From Plesiocystis pacifica SIR-1 (GTDB lineage: Bacteria; Myxococcota_A; Polyangia; Nannocystales; Nannocystaceae), in contig NZ_ABCS01000086.1 in NCBI RefSeq assembly GCF_000170895.1, positions 1 to 40,287 of the forward strand: 40,287 bases of DNA, written 5' to 3'. Both the position numbers and the translations under genes were made by a program. Each line of letters begins with the position of its first letter. The first letter of the stretch is position 1. The notes under the pieces were generated by a model that was not told the origin of the DNA, ran no database searches, and was given only the letters and a program-made list of their open reading frames with translations. This document shows positions 23,371 to 31,651 of this stretch, one piece after another.

Positions 23371-24540
23371 TCAATCGTCGCTCAGGCGCCAGTCCGACAG
23401 CCCCGTCTCCCAGGCGCGCAGGCTGATGGGGAACTCCCAGTGCCAGGGCTCGCGCTTGTAGGGCCGCCAGCCAAAGCGAAAGGCGTTGACCACGAGCCAT
23501 TTGTAGAGCGCAGTCTCGCGCTGCTGGGGGATGGTCTTGCTCTTGGCCTCGAGCCCGCCCACGCCGATGTCGATGGCCAGGCCGGTCTCGTGGGGCGAGT
23601 TGTAGGCCACGTAGCGGCGCCCCTTTTGGACGCTGCCGTAGCGCTTGACCATCTGCTCTTCGTAGTGCTTGCGCGACTTCCAGCGGTGGGCTCGCCACGC
23701 GCTCTGGATGCCCAGGGCGGGGTGCCCGGCCTCCTCGGCGGCCTTGGACATGGCCGCGAGGGCCTCGGCCGCGAGCTTGTGCAGGCGCTTGGTCTTGCCC
23801 GCGCGGACGGCGGGGATGTCGACGAGCAGGGCCGAGCTGCGCGGCATGGGGGCGTAGTCCTTGACCTTGACCCGGCGCTCGGCGAAGTCCGAGCTCGGGT
23901 CTTGCCAGCGCAGGCCCTGCTCCTTCCACCGGCGGATCTCGGCCCGGGTGGCCGCGTCGACGACCCGAGTGCTGCCGCCGGTGTAGGTCACCGGCACCTT
24001 CACGCGGGCGTAGCCGCGGAGGCGGTCGGGGGTCGCGGCCGCGATCTGGAAGCCCTGGAGGGCCCTGAGCCCGCCGCGGCCGAGCTTGCCGTCGGGGCGC
24101 CCGGGCTCGAAGCCAAAGGCGAACAGGTCGTTTTGCAGGGCGTAGACGTGGGCGCCCCGGTCTCCCTCTTTGATGTCGACGTCGGCGTCGAAGTAGGCGT
24201 AGGCCGACTCGTCCTCGCCGACCTCGACGGTCGCCCGGGCAGGGGGCGCGTCGTCGTCGTCGACCTCCGCCTCGGGCAGGGCCTCGTCGTCGCCGCGATC
24301 GTCGAGGTCCTCGTCGCCCTCGGGCTCCGCGTCCTTGGCCCACAGCGCCTCGAACTGCGCGAGGGTCCCGGGCCCGACCTTGCCGTCTGCCGCGACCCCC
24401 CGGCTGCGCTGCCAGTCTTTGATCTTGGCGACCGTCCGCCGGCCCCACTTGCCGTCGGCCTCGACCCCGACGGTTCGCTGGATCCGCTGGACGACGGCTG
24501 TGTCGTAGCCGCGACTCTTGTTGTACTGGACCGCACTCAC
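23371..24540 (-). CDS. Peptidoglycan-binding M15 (VanY/DdcX-like) D,D-carboxypeptidase or endolysin-like enzyme
   Basis: A 390-aa protein. Two peptidoglycan-binding-like repeats: residues about 10-60 (VVQRIQRTVGVEADGKWG, KIKDWQRSRGVAADGKVG) and about 130-175 (GAHVYALQNDLFAFGFEPG, ADGKLG-type turn), with an acidic Asp/Glu linker between. The C-terminal third is an M15-type zinc peptidase: GIQSAWRAHRW, the SPHETGLAIDIG motif (HxxGxAxD) and EPWHWEFP with the last His ligand. Such enzymes trim the D-Ala stem peptide or act as endopeptidases on cell wall. No signal peptide follows the chosen GTG at 24540 (24538-24540 on the plus strand); longer in-frame forms exist but look non-coding. It might act in predation or cell-wall remodelling. 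Confidence 0.85.
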   Translation of the reverse strand: MSAVQYNKSRGYDTAVVQRIQRTVGVEADGKWGRRTVAKIKDWQRSRGVAADGKVGPGTLAQFEALWAKDAEPEGDEDLDDRGDDEALPEAEVDDDDAPPARATVEVGEDESAYAYFDADVDIKEGDRGAHVYALQNDLFAFGFEPGRPDGKLGRGGLRALQGFQIAAATPDRLRGYARVKVPVTYTGGSTRVVDAATRAEIRRWKEQGLRWQDPSSDFAERRVKVKDYAPMPRSSALLVDIPAVRAGKTKRLHKLAAEALAAMSKAAEEAGHPALGIQSAWRAHRWKSRKHYEEQMVKRYGSVQKGRRYVAYNSPHETGLAIDIGVGGLEAKSKTIPQQRETALYKWLVVNAFRFGWRPYKREPWHWEFPISLRAWETGLSDWRLSDD

Positions 24541-25081
24541 CGTCGCCCATGATGACCCGCGAGCGCTGGGGAGGTCCACGGAGAAGCTCGGGCGCCGAGC
24601 GAGACTCCGGAGTGCTCGGGCGCTCGTTTCCAGCTGGGTGTGAGGCGCTCGCGAGCGAGGTCGCCATGGGCCGGGCCGCGGGTCCGGTTCGGCTCGACGC
24701 GCACGATGAAGGCGGCGTGTGCTCGGGCGGGCAGCTCGAGGAGCCCGAAGCGTCGGCGCGACCTGGGTGGTGAGATCGATCCCTCCCGCGGACGCGGGCA
24801 TCGGGCGAGGGGAGTGCGCCGAGTGCGAGCCTGGCTGGGGGGTGGGGATGGTGGGCGGAGACGAGCTGCGCCCGAAACCCGTGTTTCACGCCCGTTCTCG
24901 GCAGGCCTCAGGCTCTCGAGAGAGGACGGAGCCCTCGGTCTTCAGGGTCGATGCCACGGGCCAATGCGCTCCTCGACCGATCCACCGTTCGGGATCGCGG
25001 ACCCGCCCATGTAGTGAAGTGTGGCTTAGAAACCTGTTGCGCGCTGGATTTTGTGGTGTCGCTGTGCCATGAAACCCTCAG
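24541..25081. other. 541-base non-coding interval
   Basis: Between the M15 peptidase start and the TetR start no open frame here has convincing codon bias or a recognisable product. G+C is high until about 24990, then an A+T-richer stretch (25010-25070) runs up to the TetR gene and probably holds its promoter, though I cannot place -35/-10 elements. A remnant of a lost gene is possible. Confidence 0.45.
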
Positions 25082-25705
25082 ATGCGCACCTACGGAGCGA
25101 AGAACGCGGACCATGAGCTCAAGCGCCAGCGGATGATCGGCCTGATCGCGCCGGTGGTCATGCGCGCCGCTCCGCTGCGCCCGAGCCTGCGCGAGATGGC
25201 GAAGGCGGCGGGTGTCAGCGTCAACAACCTGCGCCACTACTTTGGCACGCGCGAGGGTGTGCTCGAGGCCGTGTTCGAGGCCATGGGGGCGGCGGGCGAG
25301 CCCTACATTCGCCGCGCCCTCGGCTTCACCGACTTGCCCGTTCGCATGGGCCTGCGCTCGCTCCTGCTCGAGATCATCGAGGCGTGGACGCCCGAGCAGC
25401 TCGGCGGCCTGCACTCGAGCGGCATCTCCGAGGGCCTGGGCTCCGAGAGCCTCGGGCCCGTCTACATCGAGAACCTGCTCGAGCCCATGCTCGCCCTCGT
25501 CGAGGAGATGCTCGAGATCTGGATCGCCCGTGATGAGCTGGAAATTGCCGACGTGCGCACGGCCGCCCTGGGCCTGATGGGGCCGGTGCTGATGGCGCTG
25601 CTCCACCAGCGAGGCCTCGGGGGCCACGGCTGCCGCGAGCTGGACTTCGAGCCCTTCGTCGACGAGCTCGTCGAGGGTTGGCTCGGCGGCTACTCCCGGG
25701 CTTGA
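25082..25705 (+). CDS. TetR family transcriptional regulator
   Basis: A 207-aa one-component regulator. The N-terminal helix-turn-helix (about 36-62: LREMAKAAGVSVNNLRHYFG followed by TREGVLEAVFEAM) matches the TetR DNA-binding domain. The C-terminal 130 residues are all-helical and would form the ligand pocket and dimer interface (LLLEIIEAWTPEQLGG, NLLEPMLALVEEMLEIW). TetR proteins usually repress neighbouring genes until a small molecule binds. The lipoprotein gene starts 15 bases downstream on the same strand and is probably cotranscribed. The ligand is unknown. There is no clear operator upstream. Confidence 0.9.
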   Translation: MRTYGAKNADHELKRQRMIGLIAPVVMRAAPLRPSLREMAKAAGVSVNNLRHYFGTREGVLEAVFEAMGAAGEPYIRRALGFTDLPVRMGLRSLLLEIIEAWTPEQLGGLHSSGISEGLGSESLGPVYIENLLEPMLALVEEMLEIWIARDELEIADVRTAALGLMGPVLMALLHQRGLGGHGCRELDFEPFVDELVEGWLGGYSRA

Positions 25706-25720
25706 GCTAAACTTGGCGCC

Positions 25721-26437
25721 ATGGCGCGCGCGCCCATGGTTCGTTCTTCGCTGCTGCTCGCAGGCTGCCTCGGCCTCGCGGCGGCGTGCACGAGCCCGCC
25801 CGAGCCTGCGGATGAAGCCGGGGGGACGGGCACCGAGACCGGCACGGACGGGGGCGCGGACGACTGGGCGGACTCCCTCGAAGAGGACGACGAGGGCACC
25901 GGCGAGACCGGGCCCGAGGTGCCCCTGGGGCCGGAGGTCATCGACTACGAGACCTGCATCGTCGATCCCGGCGCGCCCACGGCCTCGATCGTCGGCGAGA
26001 CCCCAGACGGCCCCTTCTCGGGGCAGTACGCCTACTTTGGCTGGCTGACCTGCGAGGGCGAGCCGCTCTCGCCGACCCTGGTGGTGACCGAGACCCCCGA
26101 GGCCCTCGCCGCCGCCGTGGCCGAGCTCCCGCGCGGGGCCCAGGGCGGCGCGCTGCCCCTGCCTTCCCTCGAGTGGGTGCTGCTGGGCAACTGCAACCCC
26201 GAGAACGGCTGGACCGGCAAGGGCGGCGGCGGGATCAACCTGCGCACGCAAGGCGGCGACAGCCTGGGCTTCGCGAGCTTCTCGCTCATCGAGAACTACA
26301 AGCTCTTCGACCCCGTCGACCCCGAGGACCCGCCGACCATGCACGGGACCATCTTCTTCGGCGACGGCTGGACCCTCGAGGGCGAGTTCACGGCGGTCTA
26401 CTGCGGCGCCTTGAGCTACGAGTTCGAGGGCTGCTGA
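25721..26437 (+). CDS. Hypothetical lipoprotein
   Basis: A 238-aa predicted lipoprotein with a signal peptide ending in LAAAC (Cys23), then the acidic Gly/Thr/Glu-rich linker usual for this genome (residues 25-65). The folded part (70-238) is beta-rich (SGQYAYFGWLTCEGEPLSPT, GGINLRTQGGDSLGFASF, GTIFFGDGWTLEGEFTAVYC) with four or five cysteines that could form disulfides. I recognise no family. It follows the TetR gene by 15 bases. A GAAA-capped stem-loop follows the stop. Confidence 0.7.
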   Translation: MARAPMVRSSLLLAGCLGLAAACTSPPEPADEAGGTGTETGTDGGADDWADSLEEDDEGTGETGPEVPLGPEVIDYETCIVDPGAPTASIVGETPDGPFSGQYAYFGWLTCEGEPLSPTLVVTETPEALAAAVAELPRGAQGGALPLPSLEWVLLGNCNPENGWTGKGGGGINLRTQGGDSLGFASFSLIENYKLFDPVDPEDPPTMHGTIFFGDGWTLEGEFTAVYCGALSYEFEGC

Positions 26438-26446
26438 CGGAGCGGA

Positions 26447-26463
26447 CTCCCCGAAAGGGGGAG
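26447..26463 (+). terminator. Short stem-loop after the lipoprotein gene
   Basis: CTCCCC pairs with GGGGAG around a GAAA(G) loop 10 bases after the stop at 26437. No T run follows. A weak terminator or mRNA 3'-end stabiliser is likely. Confidence 0.4.
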
Positions 26464-26505
26464 CCCACGGTCCCGAGCTCCGCGCGCGGTGGCACAGTGG
26501 GGACG

Positions 26506-27492
26506 ATGGCAGACGCGTCGAAGCCCCCCGAGGTGGCGAGCTGGGAGACGGACATGGACGCGGACGGCTTTCAGCGCTCGCGCTCGCCCTACCGCAGCCC
26601 GCCGCCCACCGCCGAGGCCGGGCGCTACGTGGTCTACGGCTCCCACGCGTGCCCGTGGGCGACGCGGGTCAAGATGCTGCTGTTCATGCTCGGCCTCGAG
26701 GACGCCGTGCGCTATATCGACTGCGACCCCGTGTTTGGGGTGATCGACGAGGCGACCCAGCGGACCGGCTGGGTGTTCAGCGAGGCCTACCCCGATCCCC
26801 TCCACGGGCAGCCGACTCTCAAGGACGTCTACCTCCTCGGCAACCCGCGCCACGACTCCAAGAGCACGACGCCGATGCTGTGGGACGCGCGGGACCAGGC
26901 CGTGCTCCACAACGAGTCGTGGGAGATGGTCCCGCTGCTCCACGATCGCTTCCGCGAGCTCGCCGAGCACCCCGAGGTCGACCTGTTGCCGGTGGACCTG
27001 CGCGAGGCCATCGACGCCCGCTACCAGGCCCTCTACGAGCCCCTGCTCAACGGCGTCTACAAGGCTGGCTTCGCCACCAAGCAGGCGGTCTACGAGCAGG
27101 CCGTCGACGCCATCTTCGAGGCCCTCGACGGCCTCGAGGCCCTGCTGTCCAGGCAGCGCTGGATGCTCGGCGAGCGCTTCACCTTCGCCGACGTGATCGT
27201 GTTCCCCACGCTGTGGCGCTTCGACTTCGTCTACGCGATCCACTTCAAGTGCGGGCGTCGGCGGATCCGCGACTACCCGGCGCTGAGCGCCTACGTGCGC
27301 GAGATGGTCTCGTGGCCGGTGATCCGCGCCTGCAACTTGGTCGAGCAGACGCGCGAGCACTATTACCGCTCGCACTACAACATCAACCCGCACCGGATCG
27401 TGGCGAAGGTGGATCTTGGGTGGATGGACGCGCCGCACGGGCGCGAGGGGCTGGCGGCTGCGGAGCCGCTGTGGTTCATGCGGTCTTCATGA
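26506..27492 (+). CDS. Glutathionyl-hydroquinone reductase-type glutathione S-transferase (Xi class)
   Basis: A 328-aa cytoplasmic enzyme. Xi-class enzymes (YqjG/EcfG/PcpF) reduce glutathionyl-hydroquinones to hydroquinones with glutathione. The catalytic Cys49 sits in the family motif CPWA (HACPWATRVKMLLFMLGLED). The thioredoxin-like N-domain also has TPMLWD, and HNESWEMV follows. The helical C-domain has the conserved block RWMLGERFTFADVIVFPTLW and DYPALSAYVREM, ending with HYYRSHYNINPHRIV, which is diagnostic of this class. The ATG at 26506 follows GTGGGGACG; longer in-frame upstream sequence belongs to the shadow of the preceding lipoprotein gene. Length agrees with the family. It probably acts alone in quinone or oxidative stress handling. 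Confidence 0.92.
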   Translation: MADASKPPEVASWETDMDADGFQRSRSPYRSPPPTAEAGRYVVYGSHACPWATRVKMLLFMLGLEDAVRYIDCDPVFGVIDEATQRTGWVFSEAYPDPLHGQPTLKDVYLLGNPRHDSKSTTPMLWDARDQAVLHNESWEMVPLLHDRFRELAEHPEVDLLPVDLREAIDARYQALYEPLLNGVYKAGFATKQAVYEQAVDAIFEALDGLEALLSRQRWMLGERFTFADVIVFPTLWRFDFVYAIHFKCGRRRIRDYPALSAYVREMVSWPVIRACNLVEQTREHYYRSHYNINPHRIVAKVDLGWMDAPHGREGLAAAEPLWFMRSS

Positions 27493-27577
27493 GCGGTTCG
27501 AGCAGCCGGCTCCAGATCAGGCTACTGGCCAGCAGCGTGACTTGCCCCCGCACTGGCTCCCCGATAAGCTGAGATTC

Positions 27578-27805
27578 GTGACTGAACGAGCCAGCGCGTT
27601 GCTCAGCACCGCACTTCAGCTGTCGACCAGTGAGCGGGCAGAACTGGCCGCTCAGCTCCTGGCGAGCCTCGACGGCGAACCCGACGCCGACGCTGACGCT
27701 GCTTGGGCCGCTGAAATCGAGCGTCGTGCGCGGCGAGTCTTGGCAGATGGAAGCCGGGGGCGTCGCTGGGAAGAGGTTCGGGACGAGCTGCGGCGTCAGC
27801 TGTGA
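27578..27805 (+). CDS. Addiction-module antitoxin component (TIGR02574-like)
   Basis: A 75-aa protein starting with GTG at 27578. It has the pattern of the small 'putative addiction module component' family that pairs with ParE/RelE toxins: ALQLSTSERAELAAQLLASLDG, an acidic middle with AWAAEIERRARRVLADG, and EEVRDELRRQL at the end. It should neutralise the toxin by covering it with a C-terminal helix. Its stop overlaps the toxin ATG (TGATG). The reading frame is intact, unlike that of its partner. Codon use is less GC3-biased than neighbours, consistent with a mobile gene pair. Confidence 0.75.
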   Translation: MTERASALLSTALQLSTSERAELAAQLLASLDGEPDADADAAWAAEIERRARRVLADGSRGRRWEEVRDELRRQL

Positions 27806-28115
27806 TGTCGGTCGTTCGCATCGAGCCGGAGGCTGAGGCAGAGCTCGGCGCTGGGGCGCGATGGTACGAGAAGCAGCGTGCGGGCCTCGGCGGTGAGTTC
27901 ATCGATGCGGCCGATGAGGCTGTGTCACGCATCGCGGCATTTCCGATGTGAGCACGCCGGTGCCTGGTGTCGAGGTGCCTGCTCGACGCGTTTTCATCAA
28001 GCGCTTTCCATACTCGGTGGTGTTCATCCGGATCGCGGACGAGCTCGTCGTTCTGGCCTTCATGCACGCGCGACGTAGGCCGGGCTACTGGCTCGCTCGG
28101 GTGCCCGAGAGCTAG
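27805..28115 (+). pseudogene. ParE/RelE-family toxin, frameshifted
   Basis: Read from the ATG at 27805 the frame gives MSVVRIEPEAEAELGAGARW ... EAVSRIAAFP, then stops at TGA 27949-27951. Shifting frame at the CCGATG (27943-27948) continues in register: DVSTPVPGVEVPARRVFIKR, then FPYSVVFIRIADELVVLAFM and HARRRPGYW, ending at TAG 28113-28115. That C-terminal block (RRVFIKRFPYSVVF, HARRRPGYW) is typical of ParE/RelE toxins. A single missing G (CCGGATG expected) explains it. Rejoined length is about 103 aa, normal for the family. The gene would be inactive unless the shift is a sequencing error or is bypassed. Its end meets the rsgA stop head to head. Confidence 0.8.
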
Positions 28116-28116
28116 G

Positions 28117-29139
28117 CTAGGCCAGCGCCTCGAGCTCCGTGAGCAGGTCGCGGTAGCGCTCCCACCTCGCCCGCGCGAGGGCGCCCTCGGCGACCGCTTC
28201 CAAGATCGCGCAGCCGGGCTCGACGAGGTGGCGGCAGTCGTTGAAGCGGCACGCGTGCTTGGAGTCGTGGCCGCTCGCGTCGGTGCCGAGGATGTCGGCG
28301 AAGCCAGGGAAGAAGCGGCTCAGCTCGCGCACGCCGATGTCGACGAGGCCGAAGTCGCGAAAGCCGGGGGTGTCGATGAGCTCGCCGCCGCCGGACAGGG
28401 GGTGGAGGGTGGCGGTGGTCGTGGTGTGTCGGCCGAGGCCGGAGAGCTCGTTGATGGCCCCGACCTCGAGCTCGACCTCGGGCAAGAGGGTGTTGACCAG
28501 GGAGCTCTTGCCCACGCCGGAGGTGCCCACGAAGGCGCCGCGGTGGGGACCCTGGGCCAAAAAGCGCAAGATCGCCTCGAGGCCCTCGCCGGTCTTGGCG
28601 GACACCTCGAGCAGGGGGAGGTCGACGCCGCCGGGGCCCTCGACGAAGGTCCGGCGGACGGCGGCGACGAGGGCCCCGGCGCCGTCGAGGTCGGCCTTGT
28701 TGACGATCAGCAGGGGCTGGATGCCCGAGCTGGCCGCGGACACGAGGGCGCGATCGATGAAGCCCGCGGGCGGGCCGGGCTTGGGGGCGACGACGATGCC
28801 GAGCACGTCGAGGTTGGCGGCGACGACGTGGACCCGGCCCATGGCGTCGCGGCGGCGCAGCTCCGAGTCGCGCTCGAGCCGGCGCAGGCGCTCGCCGAAG
28901 ACCTCGACGCGATCGCCGACGACGTGCCCCGAGCTGCGCCGGACCTTGACCGGGCGCCGCTCGCCGCCGCGCAGGCGCACGTCCACCGCGACGCCGTGGT
29001 GGGCGACGAGCACCCCGGGCTCGCCGGCGACGTCGTCCTCGGCTCCGGCGGCCAGCTGCAGCGAGCGCGCGCGACGACTCGAGCCGCGACCGCTGCGGCC
29101 GGCCCGAGTCTGTTGTCGCTTGCGTTGCTTGTCCGGCAA
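28117..29139 (-). CDS. rsgA: Ribosome small subunit-dependent GTPase A (RsgA/YjeQ)
   Basis: A 340-aa circularly permuted GTPase that helps late 30S subunit maturation. An N-terminal OB-fold (about 40-110: VDVRLRGGERRPVKVRRSSG, GDRVEV) is followed by G4 first (VNKADLDG), then the P-loop GTSGVGKSSLVN, the T-rich switch I (GLGRHTTTTATLH), and the G3 IDTPGFRDFGL, so the permuted order is clear. A zinc-knuckle C-terminus (CRFNDCRHLVEPGCAI) completes it. The basic N-terminus (KQRKRQQTRAGRSGRGSSRR) is typical for rRNA binding. Just upstream (minus strand) is argG, 22 bases away. Confidence 0.97.
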   Translation of the reverse strand: MPDKQRKRQQTRAGRSGRGSSRRARSLQLAAGAEDDVAGEPGVLVAHHGVAVDVRLRGGERRPVKVRRSSGHVVGDRVEVFGERLRRLERDSELRRRDAMGRVHVVAANLDVLGIVVAPKPGPPAGFIDRALVSAASSGIQPLLIVNKADLDGAGALVAAVRRTFVEGPGGVDLPLLEVSAKTGEGLEAILRFLAQGPHRGAFVGTSGVGKSSLVNTLLPEVELEVGAINELSGLGRHTTTTATLHPLSGGGELIDTPGFRDFGLVDIGVRELSRFFPGFADILGTDASGHDSKHACRFNDCRHLVEPGCAILEAVAEGALARARWERYRDLLTELEALA

Positions 29140-29161
29140 GAGAGCGCCTGCGAGCAGGCTG

Positions 29162-30388
29162 TCAGATTTGCTTGGCCTTGGCCAGGGCGAGGGCCTCGAC
29201 GCTCAGGACCTCGACGAAGCCCTGGGAGCTGACGGGGTTGAGGCCGTCGCTGGCCTCCATGGACGCGTCCGCGGGGTTGTAGAGGGTGTGCGGGCAGTCG
29301 CGCAGGGCCTTGAAGTAGATGTTGCCCTTGTACAGGCCCAGCTCGACGGTGCCCGTGGCGTACTCGGCGAGCACCCCGACGGCGGCGAGGATGGCCCGGG
29401 CCTGGGGGTCGAACACGCGCCCGTCGTAGATCTGCTGGGCGTAGTTTTGCGACATGGTGTGGAACAGCTGGGTCGAGCGCCGGTCCATCACGGCCTGGTA
29501 GACCGCGCGCAGGCCGAAGCCGAGGAGCTCGAGGCCGGGGGACTCGTAGACGCCGCGGCTCTTGGTCCCGATGATCCGGTTCTCGAGGGCGTTGCGCAGG
29601 CCGATGCCGTTGCGTCCGCCGATCTCGTTGGCCTTGACCATGCACGCGTAGCGGCCGAGGGACTCGCCGTTGATGGCCACGCAGTTGCCCTCCTCGAAGC
29701 GCAGGGTCACGGACTCGACCTCGTCGGGGGCCTGCTGGGGCCACACGCACATCAGCGGCTCGACGATGGTCATGGGCGTGTCGAGGTCCTCGAGGTCCTC
29801 GGCCTCGTGGGACAGCCCCGCCAGGTTCGCGTCGGTGGAGTAGCGCTTGCGCGGGCCGCTTTGGACCTCGATGCCGTGCTCGGCGAGGAAGCTGATCATC
29901 TGCTTGCGGCCCGGGAACTGCTCGAGCAGCTGGGGGTCGCGCCAGGGCGCGTAGACCTTCATGTCGGGGGCGAGCACGTTGGTGTAGCGCTCGAAGCGGA
30001 GCTGGTCGTTGCCGCGGCCCGTCGCGCCGTGGGCGAGGACCGTGCAGCCGTTCTCCTTCATCGCGCCGATGAGCCCCTTGACCGTGACGGCGCGGGCGAT
30101 GCCCGTGGTGTTCCAGTAGCCGCCGTCGTACATGGCCTGGGTCCGGATCATCCGGAAGCAGGCGCCGGCCATGGCGTCCTTGAGGTCGACGACGATGGTC
30201 GTCGCGCCGGTCGGGCGCATCTTCTCGATCACGCCGTTGATGTCTTCCTCGTCCGGTTGCGCGAGGTCGGCGGTGAAGCACATGACGTCGACGCCGGCCT
30301 GGATCAGCCGAGTCGCAACGGTCTTGCTGTCGAGCCCGCCGGAGACGCAGATACCGACTTTTTCGCCCTCGAGTTGGTGGAGCAGCAC
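29162..30388 (-). CDS. argG: Argininosuccinate synthase
   Basis: A 408-aa cytoplasmic enzyme that joins citrulline and aspartate with ATP to argininosuccinate, the penultimate step of arginine synthesis. The ATP pyrophosphatase loop is at the start (GICVSGGLDSKTVATRL), followed by QPDEEDINGVIE, the conserved HGATGRGNDQLRFE block, APWRDP, RKRYSTDANLAGLSHEAEDL and ETKSRGVYE-like GTKSRGVYESPG near the middle. Length is normal. Start is a GTG at 30388. The 269-base non-coding region upstream contains palindromic AT-rich sequence (see 30576) where control might occur, but it does not match the ARG-box consensus. Confidence 0.96.
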   Translation of the reverse strand: MLLHQLEGEKVGICVSGGLDSKTVATRLIQAGVDVMCFTADLAQPDEEDINGVIEKMRPTGATTIVVDLKDAMAGACFRMIRTQAMYDGGYWNTTGIARAVTVKGLIGAMKENGCTVLAHGATGRGNDQLRFERYTNVLAPDMKVYAPWRDPQLLEQFPGRKQMISFLAEHGIEVQSGPRKRYSTDANLAGLSHEAEDLEDLDTPMTIVEPLMCVWPQQAPDEVESVTLRFEEGNCVAINGESLGRYACMVKANEIGGRNGIGLRNALENRIIGTKSRGVYESPGLELLGFGLRAVYQAVMDRRSTQLFHTMSQNYAQQIYDGRVFDPQARAILAAVGVLAEYATGTVELGLYKGNIYFKALRDCPHTLYNPADASMEASDGLNPVSSQGFVEVLSVEALALAKAKQI

Positions 30389-30575
30389 CCGCGCACGCTA
30401 CAGCCTTACCCGCATATCGCCAACGCCCATGCGCTCGATCATCGGCCAAGAGCGGAGTGGGAAAACTCGCATGCAGTCGACGATGCACGCGCGAGGCCCA
30501 CCAAATGGCTCAACTTCGGTCTCGGGGGGCGCTCTGGACCGCGCCTCCATCGCGGCAGCGAGGAAGCTCGATGCT

Positions 30576-30587
30576 TGCATATATGCA
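30576..30587. promoter_or_regulatory. TGCATATATGCA palindrome cluster in argG/methyltransferase spacer
   Basis: A perfect 12-base palindrome (TGCATATATGCA) in a GC-rich genome; a second ATGCA/TGCAT dyad overlaps it at 30583-30600 with an 8-base spacer. Position is about 190 bases upstream of the argG start (minus) and 70 upstream of the methyltransferase start (plus). It may be an operator; the protein is unknown. Confidence 0.35.
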
Positions 30588-30657
30588 GCTCGAGTTGCAT
30601 GTTCATGTCACCGGGCATGGCTTTGGGCTCGCGCCTCGGGGGCGGTAGGCTGCGCCG

Positions 30658-31545
30658 ATGGCTCGGTCGACCGTCTCCTCGGACTCTCGAGAGCGCGACT
30701 TCGCAGCGGGGCACGCCATCGCACAGCTCGAGCTGAGCATCGGCGGAGGCTTCGAGACGGCCATCGACGTCGGCCGCAAGGTCCTGTCCGACGAGCTCAC
30801 GGCCCTCGATGCCGCCTTCGACTCGCTGACCTCCATCGAGGTCCGCGAGCTCCTCGAGGTCGGCTGCGGCCTGGGCACCTTGCTCGTGCCCTTGCTGCGC
30901 CGCGGCTACTGGGTCACGGGCCTCGACGCCCAGACCCAGGCCGTGGCCAGCTGCCGCGAGCGCCTCGTGAGCGCGGGCCTGTCGACCCGGATCAACCATG
31001 GAGACGTGCGCACGATCCGGAGCGAGGCGGACTACGACGCCGTGTTGCTCATGCGCGGCCTGCTCAGCCTCATCCCCTCGGAAGAGGGGCAGCTCGACGC
31101 CCTCCGGCGCGTGCGCAAGGCGGTCCGCCCCGGCGGCTTGGTCATCGTCGAGCACCGCAACCTGCTCTCGATGTGGCCCGTGTTTGGTCGCCGCTTGCTC
31201 CGGCGCGAGACCCTGAGCGACGGCCGCGTCGTCGAGCTCGGCCGCCAGGCGACGATCATCTCGCTCGAGAGCCGGGTCCACGAGCGCCGCTGGGCGCGGG
31301 TGTGGACCGCCGACCAGGACGCCGACGCCGAGATCGAGGCCGACTCGATGTACGAGCAGCACGATCACCTGCGCATCGCCACGGTCGACGGGGTCACGGC
31401 GCTCTTGGGTCGGGCCGGGTTGGAGCTCATCCACGTCGAGCCCCACCCCGTGGTCGAGGGGCCGTGGCACGTGCTGGGGCCGCTCTATGGGACGAGCCAC
31501 GACGATCCGAGCCACGTGTGGATCGTGGCGCGGCGTCCGGTCTGA
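30658..31545 (+). CDS. Class I SAM-dependent methyltransferase
   Basis: A 295-aa Rossmann-fold methyltransferase. Motif I LLEVGCGLGTLLVPLLRRGY begins at about 65; motif II VTGLDAQTQAVASCRERL; motif III-IV DYDAVLLMRGLLSLI and RPGGLVIVEHRN follow. The C-terminal third (RETLSDGRVVELGRQAT, IEADSMYEQHDHLRIATVDG) is typical of small-molecule methyltransferases that finish with a WIVARRP-like strand. The substrate cannot be predicted. It stands alone, 106 bases before the TetR-Mpo1 operon. Confidence 0.85.
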   Translation: MARSTVSSDSRERDFAAGHAIAQLELSIGGGFETAIDVGRKVLSDELTALDAAFDSLTSIEVRELLEVGCGLGTLLVPLLRRGYWVTGLDAQTQAVASCRERLVSAGLSTRINHGDVRTIRSEADYDAVLLMRGLLSLIPSEEGQLDALRRVRKAVRPGGLVIVEHRNLLSMWPVFGRRLLRRETLSDGRVVELGRQATIISLESRVHERRWARVWTADQDADAEIEADSMYEQHDHLRIATVDGVTALLGRAGLELIHVEPHPVVEGPWHVLGPLYGTSHDDPSHVWIVARRPV

Positions 31546-31581
31546 GCGCGACTGTTGCGCGCTTTGGGCGCGACTTTGGGC

Positions 31582-31610
31582 TTGACGCCGCCTCGACGCC
31601 GTTCTAAATA
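31582..31610 (+). promoter_or_regulatory. Sigma-70-type promoter of the TetR-Mpo1 operon
   Basis: -35 TTGACG (31582-31587) and -10 TAAATA (31605-31610) are separated by exactly 17 bases, close to the housekeeping consensus. The TetR ATG is 42 bases after the -10. The operator-like dyad at 31613-31640 covers the predicted transcription start. Confidence 0.7.
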
Positions 31611-31612
31611 CA

Positions 31613-31640
31613 AAACCGAATCCGAACTCAGTTTCGGTTT
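31613..31640. promoter_or_regulatory. Operator-like inverted repeat over the TetR promoter start site
   Basis: AAACCGAA (31613-31620) and its reverse complement TTCGGTTT (31633-31640) flank a 12-base spacer. It sits just downstream of the -10 box and before the TetR start at 31652, an ideal place for autorepression by a TetR dimer. Confidence 0.7.
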
Positions 31641-31651
31641 CTGGCCGAGCC

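Noticed and set aside
28707..30488. A 593-codon minus-strand frame over argG and rsgA
   Set aside because: Arg/Pro-rich shadow of argG in another frame; argG and rsgA motifs are in the accepted frames.
30576..30600. ARG box controlling argG
   Set aside because: Central spacing and half-sites differ from the consensus TGAAT-N4-ATTCA; the dyad is a 12-base palindrome with two fewer central bases.
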